From: Portulaca oleracea
Taxonomy: Eukaryota > Streptophyta > Magnoliopsida > Caryophyllales > Portulacaceae
Direction of reading: 5' to 3'
Assembly (NCBI GenBank): GCA_029582165.1
Contig: CM055872.1
Coordinates: 49,743,195-49,807,194 of the forward strand
Length of the DNA stretch: 64,000 nucleotides
Shown here: positions 31,498-42,644 of the stretch, one piece after another
Layout of the letters: each line of letters begins with the position of its first letter
Numbering within the stretch: the first letter of the stretch is position 1
Notes under the pieces: model-generated
What the model was told of the DNA's origin: nothing
The model's input: the letters and a program-made list of their open reading frames with translations, nothing else
The model's database searches: none
Position numbers and translations under genes: made by a program

Positions 31498-33066
31498 TGT
31501 TTAGACCCAATTTTGTGTCTAAATAGCGCCTTAATTCTTAGGCTTTTGACTTGTTTCGTGATTTAATTTCATAACTTTTAATACGTTTTTGGTTATTTTG
31601 TAGATTTTGGAGTTTTTACTCAAAACGTAGCGAAAAGGGCCATTTTGTAGCTATTTTGGGAATCCCGAGATTTCCCAGGTCTTAACCGAGTCAAAGGCGA
31701 AGAAAGTAGAAAGGCCAGACATATCGAGCATCGCAAAGATAGAGTTTTGCCGAGTTTTAATATGATTACATCCGCTCACCATCGCACGCACCAAAGCCGT
31801 TCCCCCCGGCCGCCACCCTCTACGTAGCGGGCGCTACGCCCAGAGCATCAACTTGCCCGAGCAGGACTGTACCTACGGTCCTGAGGACTGCACCCGTGGT
31901 GGTTGCCAAGGTGTGTGCAGGAAGTGAAACCCCCAACCAGGACCGTACCTACGGTCCAGGGAGACCGCACCTGCGGTGTAGCGAAGGAGAGAGGAATCGC
32001 CTGGTTGCCTCGCAAGACCGTACCTACGGTCTAGGGACACCACACTTGCGGTGTAACGAAGGAAAGGAGAATCGCCTATTTGCCTTGCAGGACCGTAATT
32101 ACGGTCCCATAGACCGTACCTACGGTCCCCTGCAGTTCACGCGAATCAGTTGAATAAAGTGTTGCGTTTTGAGTAACTAATTTGGCTTGTATATATATCT
32201 TCATGGACGATTAGCATGATATCATATCTTAGCTATCAATTAGGAGCAGCTATCTATTGTAATAGTAACATTTTAGCTTTCAATTAGAGTGAGATTAGTG
32301 AGTGATTACACTTTGTTTATTGCTTTTGCACTGGATTTTATTGGAATTCTATTGAACTTCTAAAGATTTATCTTATTTTGGAGCATTGGATTCTTATTAT
32401 TCTGGACCATCCTTCCATTGGCATCAAATTAATGAGAATTTCTTGACTCTTACTCTCTTTAGTTCATCTATTTACTCTTTAATCTCTGTTTTTGTTATTA
32501 GATTGCTTGGTGTTTGTTAATTATTGTTTTTATCATCTAGATTCTCTGTTTTAAGCATGAATGAAGTTATTATTGTTATTAGCATGTTAGTTAAGATGAT
32601 TAGAGGCTAGAACCCTTATGGGTTAGGGATAGACTAAGGATGTGAATGGTTAATTTGGATTGGGTTAGCAATCTTAGGAGGTAATATGTAGTGGAATCAA
32701 TTTCCCATTCCTATTCTTCCCTCAAGTGGGATGTATTTGGGTCTGAAAGTCCCCGATTACCTCCAACACTTGAGTTGGAAGGTTGGAATTGGAATAGTTA
32801 GTATTCTATTCACGAAAGTGAATAGAGGCTAACTAGAGAGTCCCATTTCTTTAACCCTCCGGGTCCGTGGTGGGCTTATAGGAAGTTAATCCAGATTATC
32901 CTTGAAAAAGGAAATCCGGTGGGTTTATTCTAACGGGATTGTCACTTGATTCTACTGATTTGTTGCTTCCTAATTGTGAAACCCTCGTCCTAATTACCGT
33001 TTGCATCCCGAAATCTCCCGATACCCATTTTTCTCCATATTGACTGAATCGTAGTTGTGTTTTACG
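31498..33066 (+). repeat. Athila copy 2 3' LTR (main part)
   Basis: Starts TGTTTAGACCC. Palindromes at about 31863-32130; TATA box at 32190-32198. Compared with the 5' LTR it has a small deletion in the GC-rich hairpin part (about 31760). It is cut at 33066 by the nested element and resumes for 20 bp at 38940-38959. Confidence 0.9.
31863..32130 (+). promoter_or_regulatory. Palindrome array, copy 2 3' LTR
   Basis: Variants of GGACCGTACCTACGGTCC at about 31863, 31940, 31963, 32014, 32089 and 32110. The array ends about 60 bp before the TATA box at 32190. Confidence 0.75.
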
Positions 33067-33288
33067 CTGAGTTGGGAAAGGATTAGAATAGGATTTTATT
33101 TGTAATTTCTAATATTTATCATTTTGATTCATTTTAACAATAATAATAACTATAAATAATAAACTAACATAAAGTCTAATAAAAATGCAGAATGAATAAA
33201 AACATAATAAAACTACTAAAATAATTATTAAAGACAAGCAAAAATATCCTATAAAAGAGAAGAATTCGGCTCGGAACGAGACCGAACA
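33067..33288 (-). repeat. 3' LTR remnant of the gag-only element, copy 2
   Basis: 222 bp, aligned with the outer end of the 5' LTR (to 38939). The inner joint ACG-CTGAGTTGGG at 33066/33067 is identical to copy 1, so this deletion predates the duplication. Confidence 0.85.
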
Positions 33289-35582
33289 ACACTCCAACAC
33301 AAGGGTTTGCTCGGCCCGAGCAAACAAAGAAAAAGACTAGAAAAAGGAAACTAAAACTCTAACTCACTTTCGCAGGAATCGCGGATGCATTTAGCACATG
33401 CATCAAGCCCTTTAAAACCCTCGGTAGCCCGGGTGGACGAGGTAGGTCTCGTGAGGGTATATAGCAACTATACTAACAAAAGCCACGAGAAAAGAAAAAG
33501 GGGAAAGAAAAAGAAGTGAAAACCGAAAAACAAAACAAAACAAAAGCAAAGAAAATATTTCCGTCCCCAATCATGCACCTAGTTCCCCAAGCCGCCTCAA
33601 CAATCAATTTGAAGAAGCAAGTATAAACAAATTAAGACAGAAGGTTGGAAAATTGCCAATCTTTGAGATTTTGAACCAAAACACTTCCTGATGAGCAAAA
33701 CTCCTCGTGCATATGTGCAAGTGGGCTCTAGTCGGTCCTTCCTATGCTAAACCAGACAATCAGAGTTGTTCTCATGCTCAAGCTCGGGATTATTTATCCT
33801 ACTTCACTCTTGTTTTTCTTTCAACCTCTCTTTTCTTTCTTTTTCTTACTTCGCTCTTTTCTTTCTTTTTCTGCTTTTTCTTGCTCTTTCTTACCATTCT
33901 TTTGCTCAACTCTTTTTTTTCTTTTTCTTGCTTCGCTCTTTTCTTTCTTTTTCAAAACCTACGCTCTCTTCTTTCCACTCAATCCGTTTTGTGTCTTTTA
34001 GAGCGTTTGTGTCGGGTTTTACGGGATTTAAGCACCGGCCTTCGCAAAGAGTTACCCTCCCTGCTGGGTTTCTCCATACATGAGTCATTGCACTTAAGGG
34101 GCATAGGGTGCTGATCCACCCCAACCAACCCATGACGGTAGGCCCGACAGTGATTATTTAATGCATTAATTAAGAGCTTAAGCAATTGAACAACTAAAAC
34201 CGTCTAACTTAGGTAAGAAGACACAGTCAAAGCGTGTATGATTTGAGGATTCCGCTTTCTCATTTCATGTAAAGGTCTAATAGAGATAAGTCATGGCAAA
34301 AATCTTTCCTAAGGGCTATCATTATTCATACCGGCCGCTTCTAACTGATTAAATCAGCCAATTAGACAACTATCTGCACAACTGTGATCGGAAATATCTT
34401 CAAAAAGAAAAAGAAACTTTTGGGTTTTTCACAGCATTTCTCCTCTTTTTTCTTTCACAAACAAATTTTTTTAGATTTGGGACACAAACTACAAAAGACA
34501 AAAATAAAAGACTCAAAACTAGGTAATCTACCCATGAACAATGAAAGATAGCACCCCCCCACTCCAACACAAGACATCACAATGTCACCATTGTGAGAAG
34601 AAGGGTGTCACAAATAAGGTAGAAAACCTAAAAGCACACAAACAAATACATAACAAATAAAAGATGGTGGCGACCCGAGCCCACTCGGCTCCAACAACAA
34701 TATATATCCAACATTGACACTCAAGGGGTTCGCCACCCAAAAAGAAAAGCAAGCATGCATCATGGATCATTGATATATTCACATAAAGAGAGTGGAAAGA
34801 GGTTACCTCGAAGTCTTCAATCAAAAGTACTCAATTCGCAATCCAACGAACATCACACCATAGGTTAGAAATGAACAAGAAAAACATACTATATGTGATG
34901 GTTCACATGCAAGATCAAAAGGAAAAACAAACTATACAAGACGCTAAGGACTAAAAAACTAAAAAACTAAAATATTTACAAAACAACTTTCACTCTTTTT
35001 CTTTTCTTTGGACTCAAAAATCGGAATGCAAACTACCCTCCCACTCCAACACAAAGAGGTTGTCGTGTCCTCAAATGGAAACAAAAGTAGGTAAGCAAGC
35101 ACCCCAAAAATAAAAGAAAAAGAAACACACAAAAAGAAAACAAAAGAAGAAAAGAAAACTAACTTACTAACTTTATTTACAAGAGAAGGGAACGATATTA
35201 CCTGGTTGGGTACTGAATATACCCAAACAATGAAATCTCAAAATAATGAAACCATCTAAGGAGCCTCAGCCACTCCATCTCACCTCAAGACATCGGGCAT
35301 CAAGTCAGAACCATTTAACGCCCGGAGTAACAAGTCATGCATCCTCTCATGCATCTCAGAATGGTGTAGGTAAGAGCACACTCGCAATAACACATCAACA
35401 AACATTAGTGCCCTTAACAATTTATCAAATACCTTAGAAAAGTCATAGAAATGATGAAATGCATGAATATACAAGACTTTCCTAGGCATAGTGAAAGAAG
35501 ACATGACAAAAGGATCCTTCCATTGACTCGTAAATGGAGATTGGGTATACAAATCAACAAGAGGGAACAATACAACACATTC
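33289..35582 (-). other. 3' untranslated region of the gag-only element, copy 2
   Basis: Equivalent to 9792-11887. Polypurine-like motifs, seen as C runs on the + strand, at about 34552-34566 and 35036-35052. The open frames at 33700-34130 are C/T low-complexity artefacts. Confidence 0.6.
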
Positions 35583-36880
35583 CTAAACATGATCATGCGA
35601 ATACTTGGATGCCAACAATGGTTCAAACTCAATATCCATGCAATTTTCATCAAACACAGATTCCAAATCACAACTTTCATCCAAATAATCATAATCGTCA
35701 ATAGGTGATAAGGAAAAAAGAGGGTTAGACCACATCATAACACTTCCAACATCACAAACAAGCATATCTTCATCTTTATCAATATGAGACTCAGTAGAAG
35801 AACTATCAACATCAAAAGACAAAGGTGCATCATCCAAAGCAACATCAAAAGTGGAAGTGGAAGGTTCAGGGTCATAACTCATCGTGAATGACTCATAAAG
35901 CATGTCATCATCAAAAACATCATTGTCAACAACCAAGTTCAAACAATCAAGATCAATGCCCAAAGAACTATGCTCATCATCACAAGAGTGCACATCAATG
36001 GACTCACATACAAGGGTAGCTAATGCCTCACTAATGCAATGATCCTCAATGAAAGTGAACAAATCGGTATCAAGCACACATTCAATCACAACAGATTCAA
36101 TTTCACTCTCAACAAGATCATGTTTAATTATATCATGGCATTCATCAATCCCAACTTTTTCTTCACACAAAGGCATGGACAAGGGTGTGGACAATGGTTC
36201 GTCATCTAGCATGTTTTCAACAAATTCTACAACATCACACACATAATCATCATGTTCCTCATGCTCTCTAGGTGGGGCTAGAGCTAAGGAATCGCTAAGT
36301 AGTCCAAGGCATGGTCGGTTATAATAGTCATCATCCTCATCATCTATTTCACACACACGAGTATTATTTGATACAGGTTTAGCAAAATCAAACCCATCCA
36401 TAAAAGCCTTAAAAGCAGGGTATTCAGGACAAGCAGCAAATGAATGACCCCAAGCTTGACATACAAAACACTGATGAAGAGACTCGCTATTGGGACATTG
36501 AGAAGATTCACAAAAATTTTCCACATAATCCCCACTATAAGATTGATCATCAACATACACGGGGTATTCACATGTTTGTTCAGTTTCGGTCCCGGAGGGT
36601 GGTGCATAAGGAGGTTGGAAGCTAGGACTAACACTTTGTTGTTCAAACTCATAGGAATCCCTAGACAACCATTCAAGTAACTCCCATGCTTTTTCTTCTC
36701 CTAAAGCGGAAAACCCGTAATATTCTAAAAGATTTCGGGTTTCATAATTCACACCCTCATTCACAATTCCCAACAAATTCAATGTATCATAAAAAATGCC
36801 ATATAATTCACATTGAGCACGATAATCATGTAATCTAGCAAAATACCTCCAAAATATTTCATGCTTGGGGACTATCCATA
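35583..36880 (-). pseudogene. Gag-like gene of the gag-only element, copy 2 (broken)
   Basis: Compared with the intact copy at 11888-13408, a 14-bp deletion five codons after the start (about 36870) shifts the frame. Three codons are lost near 36135, and a CAG-to-TAG change gives an early stop at 35583. The open part from 36782 still encodes the CCHC knuckle CFVCQAWGHSFAAC and the acidic C-terminal region. Confidence 0.78.
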
Positions 36881-37029
36881 ACTCTCTTTTTTTCTATTTT
36901 TCTATTTTTTTTTTCTTTTCTCTCTTTTTTTTTATTCAATTTTTTTCGCTACATTTTTTCTAGCATAATCAAGAAAGCAATCAACTATGTACACACAAAG
37001 CAATAGCTTATTCTATTAAATAACGCCAT

Positions 37030-37046
37030 CCCCGGCAACGGCGCCA
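37030..37046 (-). other. Primer binding site, tRNA-Asp, gag-only element copy 2
   Basis: Reverse complement TGGCGCCGTTGCCGGGG, one base from the 5' LTR end. Confidence 0.9.
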
Positions 37047-37047
37047 T

Positions 37048-38939
37048 TGTTCGGTTGTAATTTTTGTGGGTTTTATAAGTAAAGATTGTCGATCTCAGGG
37101 ATGGGTGTTAGGCTTGATTGAGGTAATCGGTTCGTGTAAAGGGGTTTTTTCTCACAATGTGGAAAAGCGGTAAATTATGTAAATGAAGCTTTTAAATCTA
37201 ACCTAGACATGGAATTAAAGAAAGCAATAAAAGCATGAAATAAAACATAAAATTAAGAAAGCAATTAAAAGCATGAAATTAATGAAATTAGGAACAAGAG
37301 ATTATACCTTTGATGATCTAAACTTCAATTGAATCCTTCACCTTAAACTTTCTCCCGAACAAATAAGAAAGCGTGAATTGGATTACTAAGAATCCCCAAA
37401 TCCCCACTTGAGAGTGGAATTTGTGACCCTTAGCCCTCCTCCTCACTAAAAGTGGATTTGTTTTGTGGCTAATCTAATAAAGACTTAAGAAACTTTTGAA
37501 ACAGAAACCTAAAACAAATTCTTACTAAACCATAACGAAGACTATTGAAACCCTAATCTGACCTAAACGAAGGTCCAAAACCAAACCCTAACAGAAACCT
37601 AACTTAAGCTATTTCCTAATTACAACATTAATTGAAGGGCAGAATAAACAGAAAAGAAAACAAAATCCTACACTAGTTATCGAATTAAGAAAAGATAAGA
37701 GAGAAACAGGGGAAAGAAAGAAAACAGAGAAAGAGAGAGAGACGGCCGAGACAGAGAAACGAGCAAAAACCCAACATCCAAATTCAACCAAAAATCACCA
37801 AAAACTTAGATTCAAACTAAACCAAACCAAGAACCGAATTCATTCAAAACTTAAGAACAATCCAATATCAAATTGAACATTACATCAAAACTGAACAAAG
37901 CATTAACAAATCCAACCCAGAAACGATTGAAAAGGAAAGCGAAAATAAGGTTTGAAAACTGGAATTTAAAGCACGAATTAAAGACATAAACCTAAAATCT
38001 AATTCTAACCCTAAATGGAGGCTCTTGGGGCGTCACTCCCAGAATCTACCATTGATGCCTTCGAAACTGCTCCTTCCTCCTCTTTTGTAGTCGATCTCGA
38101 TCCTCCCCTTCAATCCGAGCCGTCGAACCTTTTCCATGTGGACGGATGTGATGCACTCGGTCGGTTAGAGATGGTAGATGATGACGATGGTGGTGTGTGC
38201 ATCTCTCATCTTCTTCGCAACTCTCTACAAATCTATTACAACCGAAAAGATGTGAGAAATTGAGTGAGAACCTGAGAAAATCGCGAGATTATGAGAAGAA
38301 GAGTAAGATGAAGAGATAAGAGAAGGATTTAAGAGATGAGATGAGAGAAGAACAGAGAAGGAGATGGAGTTGGATTGAGAGATGGAGTTCGAAAATGGTT
38401 ATGGAGGTGGAGTTGGTTCGATTGTTTGCTACACATGTGAAGAGAACCAGAGAGAAAATAGAGAGGAAGATGAGAGTGAGTGACAAGAAGAGGGAGAAGG
38501 GGAAAAATGAGGGAATTAGGGTTTGTGAGGAGGAATTAGTAATCGGCTGGGAAGTAAAGGAAACGGGTCGGGTTTTAGGGTTTGGGTATGGGTTCACGGG
38601 TTGCTGGGTATTACTGGGCAGGCGGGTTTGGCAGGGTTTTAGGTTGGGCTGGGTTGGAGATATGGGCCGAATTAGAAGGAAATAGGAAGGAGGGAAATTG
38701 GGATTAGGGGAATTTGGGCTGAGTTGGGAAAGGATTAGAATAGGATTTTATTTGTAATTTCTAATATTTATCATTTTGATTCATTTTAATAATAATAATA
38801 ACTATAAATAATAAACTAACATAAAATCTAATAAAAATGCAGAATGAATAAAAACATAATAAAACTACTAAAATAATTATTAAAGACAAGCAAAAATACC
38901 CTATAAAAGAGAAGAATTCGGCTCGAACGAGACCGAACA
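37048..38939 (-). repeat. 5' LTR of the gag-only element, copy 2
   Basis: 1892 bp, TGTTCGGT to ACCGAACA on the minus strand. Slightly shorter than copy 1 because one of the AAAGCAATTAAAAGCAT-type repeats near 37265 is missing. Confidence 0.82.
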
Positions 38940-38964
38940 GGTACAAAAACCACGTTACAAGAAG
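38940..38964 (+). repeat. Athila copy 2 3' LTR tail and right target duplication
   Basis: The last 20 bp of the LTR (GGTACAAAAACCACGTTACA, 38940-38959) followed by AGAAG (38960-38964), the partner of 19549-19553. Confidence 0.85.
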
Positions 38965-39271
38965 GAAGGCACATGAGTTCTTTATAGCGCTTGACAGCAT
39001 CTAAGGAAGTTGGAGGCGACGTTTGTGGTGCATAGCGATTAGTTCCAAGTATGGAAGACCATTCCTCCGGTAGTGGGCATAGTTCCTTCATGCTAAAGCG
39101 GAAGACATGCATCTTCGCGTCCCAGAAGGTCTCTGCCACTCGTAGAAAATCCGGATTCAGCCTAACTTGTCGAAGGCTTAGCAAGCTGGTTATCTCATAT
39201 CTTCCAAGCTCCCTCTTTGCTTCCTTGGACAATGTGCTCATCCAAGTGGCAAACTTCTTCTCGAACGCCAT
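38960..39271 (-). pseudogene. Antisense ORF A of the Tat element, N-terminal part (copy 2)
   Basis: Starts MAFEKKFATWMSTLSKEAKR at 39271 and runs in an open frame to the Athila insertion at 38960. The same frame resumes at 19553, 19.4 kb away. The segment ELCPLPEEWSSILGTNRYAP resembles the conserved centre of plant DUF7745/plant-mobile-domain-like proteins. It is antisense to the Tat element. An in-frame continuation is also formed by chance with LTR sequence (to 38828) and is not real. Confidence 0.68.
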
Positions 39272-40247
39272 GGGAATGTTAGAGGTTTTGATGTGATTTT
39301 TGTGAAGGCTTTCAAGCTACGATGATGGGTGAAGGACATATACATAAGAAGGGGTATTTATACACCTTCACACAAGACCAAAATGGAGCAAAACTCACAA
39401 AAAACGGTCATATGGCCGTTGTCCTTCAAATCCCATGATTTAACCCATCACCAACGGCTAAAAAAAAGAGGAAAAAATAGCAAAGGCCGCATGACCTTTG
39501 CTATTTTCAGGCAGCACGCGCGCAATAGACTCAGCCCGTCGTTCCCCTTTTAATTCAATACAGGCCGCCTGACCTTTGGTGCGGCGTTGGCCCAGTTCGA
39601 AAGCGCATAGACCGCATAGCCTATGTAAATAAAATGGGTCATTTCTCTTCGGTGAATTAAGCGACCCAAAAGTGTATCTCTTGTGTTTTGGATCTTGTTG
39701 TTGGCCCAATAATGTGTGTTCAGAAATTATTTGCTTGAGTTTACCCCGACACTTAAGTTTTTTATATTTTCTTTTCTTTTATTTTCTTTTTGGGGAAGTG
39801 GGATTAATGTGGGATTAATCCCATCATGTAGAAAATCGCGTTTGGAATTGCATTAATAAAATATAAAAGTTGTGCATACATTGAGTCTTGCATTAAAATA
39901 AATAAATAATAAAAAAAAGAAGACACAAAGAGTCTGCATTCTGCATTGCATGATCGCCACACATAGCCTGAATCGTCGCCGCCCTCAGTTCGGTTGTCAC
40001 CAACATTCGAAGTTCCGACCTTGGAGGTACCTGTAGTGCCAAATTAGGTATCCCAAAAGTAATAATCAGGACCGGGTGTAGGATCAGGCTCTCTCGGAGG
40101 CGATGGCACTCCTAGAGGGGGAGGATATGTCCTCGAAGGCGAAGATCTAGAAGTTTCCTGTGAAGCCGCCAACCAGGAATGATTTGGGACATACCAACCA
40201 AAGGACGGAGTCAGCCAAGCAGATTCGGTCGCATCACAGGTGGCTGG
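39272..40247. other. Spacer between the two antisense genes, with AAAGG...CCTTT palindromes
   Basis: No coding sequence recognised. Short inverted repeats of the type AAAGGCCGCATGACCTTT occur at 39482-39499, and related ones at 39403-39420 and 39560-39578. The part 39571-40616 is missing from copy 1. Confidence 0.5.
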
Positions 40248-42644
40248 CTAACTAGAAGAAGTAGATCCTCCTAGCCAAGAATGCTGAGGTGAAGACCACT
40301 CTTGCGGGTCCGTGGGCCATAAAGTACCTGTCTTTGGAGCAAGAGCAGGCCATCCCGTGGAACAAGAACCAAAACCAAAGGAGGAAGCAACATAAGGTGC
40401 AGGATGCATGGCAGCGTCATCCGCTACGGCTTGGGCACTAGGATACCCAACAGATGCACTTGAATCACGATCTCTCACCTCTATTTCCCGACCACGACGA
40501 GTAGAACGCACTGAAGCAGGAATGCGAGGGCCGATAAATGGCGCTAGACTCTGAAGTATCCTCCACCCAATATGTAGGAGGTCGGGTGTCACCACCATAT
40601 CCGACACTATGATTCGACCCTCCTTGATTGAAAGGCTCCTCCAAAGACATCTGGGCCATATCCTCTTCCATGCTGGGAGGACATTGACCTCTACTGCCGT
40701 ATCTACTGCGACGAGATACGGATGAACTCTGGCCTTCAACTAGAATGCCTTTACCATGACCCTTTGGTACAACTCACAAGGGAGGACGCAAAGACCCACC
40801 AACTTCTTCACGAGATCAGCCTCGAGAAGAATACTCTCTCACCGAAGAGTGACGTGGGGGCTCCGAGCGAGGAAGAACCACGTTTGAGTGGTGCGGTGGT
40901 TCTCTAGGGACAGACTCTGCATCGGCTTCCATATCTGCGCCTCTAGCTGCATTGCCCTAGTATCTACGAGAGCCAGTGAACACCCGATCGATGTGTTTCT
41001 TCATAGTGCTCCATTCCTTGACAATGCGTAGAATGGTTAGCCACGTTGGCTGAAAGAAGGAAAAATCAGGGTTATTCACAAACAAAGTGAAGAATGACAA
41101 GGAAGTAGTACAGAACGAAGGTTACCGGTTTTTTCTCAAACTCCTGTAAGGCGGAGCACTCGCTACTATGCTCCATGTCCAAGAAACCACTAATCTTCTC
41201 ATCTCTTGTTGGAACCTCCACTTTGGCGGCTCTGGTGTAAGGCCCCAGCTGTAGTCTTGGTGATTAGAATTGATAAAAAAAAATGATGATAAGAGAGATG
41301 AGGAAAATAAAAAATGCATACCACTCTGGAAGCTAAGCGACTAAGGTAGCGATCAAATTCCTCATCGAATTGATCTTTGGCACGTCCTTGATGAAGCCCT
41401 GGAAGTCCTGACCTTGGACCATCTCCCTCAGCATACCCGGGTTAATACGCCACGACTCAAACATGCTCTCTAGAGGATCTAAGGGGATGAGACCAAGATG
41501 GTGTCCCATGGTCTACCTTGAGGCCCTTTCTCCCAGGTACCACACGTAACCTAAGGGCCCCTCGATTAGGAGGCGAAAACGAGTGTCGTGTTAAACCAAA
41601 TGTAAGGGGGTCGGCAACCCACCAACATTGAAACCGGCCCAAGGACGCCAATTCACCTGAGTTTGCAAAAGCAAAACGAATTAAGGTCATAACGTAGAGG
41701 AAGATAAAAATAAAAATCTTGGATATAAGGAAATACCATAGTAAGGTTGTCTAGTGCTTGTCGGAGGAGATTGAGGCTCCCTGGCCTGTACTTCTTTCCA
41801 TGAATACCATCGACAGTCCAACGCTCCGTGGCTAGTACCGTCCTATCCAACTTTGATTGGACACTAAGGGGCAAGAGGTACTCATAGGCCCATGACTCCA
41901 TAAACAGAATGTCAATGAAAGAAGAAAAGAGGATCAACATCAAAAGTGATAAGAGTCTCGAGTAGGTACCCCGAGCAACTTCCACAAGGAAGGGCTATAT
42001 TGGAATCGAGTTTGAGCCCATGAAGATAGACGGGCTCTTCATTATGTGAAATTCTCACCCCACGGCGAAGCCCGTGAATGAAGTTGGCATAGGCCCAGTT
42101 CAAGTTTTGAATGTTGTAGAAATTCAAAAGATTTCGGAACCACGACAGGACGATGTTGTCACCACGGTTGGCGAATAGGGTGGCAGGAAGGATATATGCC
42201 AAGAAAATGAAGCGGCGTTGCTCGTCAGGCAAGTTTTGAAAACTCGCATCTCGAATGGTCGTTTCAAATTGAGTATAGGAGAGGTTGGACAACCCCTGTC
42301 TATGACGCAAGCGTGCCGTCACTGGACTTAGCATGTTCAAAACTTTCTGGAGGAATATCCACATGAAATACCACATCTTGCCCGCCCCAAGGGAGATAGG
42401 GAATCATGACAAAATCTTTGGGCGTGACAGTCATCTCACCCACAGGCAGATAGAGAGTATTGGTAGTGTCCCAAAATCTCTCAACAATTGCTCGACCTAT
42501 GAGGCGAAAGGTCCGGCAATTCCAGGCTATTAAACATTTCCAAAACGGCATAAAACCCGCCGCGGTCAAAGTATCACGCACAAAATCCCCATGGATTGAT
42601 TCTGCAACTCTCAGGGGGTCTTTCAAGTTACCACATGTTTTCAT
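40248..42644 (-). pseudogene. Antisense plant-mobile-domain (PMD) gene, ORF B
   Basis: Minus strand, from ATG 42644. First exon block: RLIGRAIVERFWDTTNTLYL then PVGEMTVTPKDFVMI, the hallmark of the plant mobile domain. A frameshift near 42340 is followed by LPDEQRRFIFLAYILPATLF and HGLRRGVRISHNEEPVYLHG. Later blocks are ESWAYEYLLPLSVQSKL, LIEGPLGYVWYLGER and MGHHLGLIPLDPLESMFES. Introns 41657-41736, 41249-41321 and 41050-41125 have GT and AG borders. Several stops break the exons after 41049, and the end is a Ser/Pro/Gly-rich tail to 40248. An upstream exon ending HGK with a GT donor at 43336 is possible. PMD proteins occur in host genes (MAIN/MAIL1 type) and in transposable elements; here the antisense position after Tat pol favours an element gene. 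Confidence 0.72.

Larger units (their letters stand above)
33067..38939 (-). mobile_element. Non-autonomous LTR element with gag-like ORF and no pol, copy 2
   Basis: Same structure and same insertion point as 9570-15497: 3' LTR remnant 33067-33288, 3' untranslated region, broken gag-like ORF 35583-36880, primer site 37030-37046, 5' LTR 37048-38939 (1892 bp). It differs from copy 1 by small indels and substitutions. Confidence 0.82.
19554..38959 (+). mobile_element. Athila-type Ty3/gypsy retrotransposon, copy 2 (both ends present)
   Basis: Order: 5' LTR 19554-21279, primer site 21285-21301, gag and pol pseudogenes 21419-26816, palindrome array 27226-27410, env-position ORF 27945-29302, long 3' region with four polypurine-like motifs, polypurine tract 31486-31497, and 3' LTR 31498-33066 plus 38940-38959. 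The 3' LTR is split by the gag-only element at 33067-38939. It is flanked by AGAAG target duplications. Without the nested insertion it is about 13.5 kb. Confidence 0.9.
17509..41982. repeat. Tandem segmental duplication, copy 2
   Basis: This is the second, more complete copy. Homology to copy 1 stops at 17508 on the left copy and about 41982 here (shared text GGTACCCCGAGCA followed by CTTC), so the duplicated unit was about 24.5 kb and the junction lies at 17508/17509. The sequence right of 41982 continues the antisense gene without a break, so 41982 is the original locus and 17508/17509 is the new joint. Confidence 0.85.

Noticed and set aside
42300..42644. PMD ORF as a functional host MAIN/MAIL1-like gene
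   Set aside because: It has a frameshift and several stops and lies antisense inside a Tat element. A host origin cannot be fully excluded.
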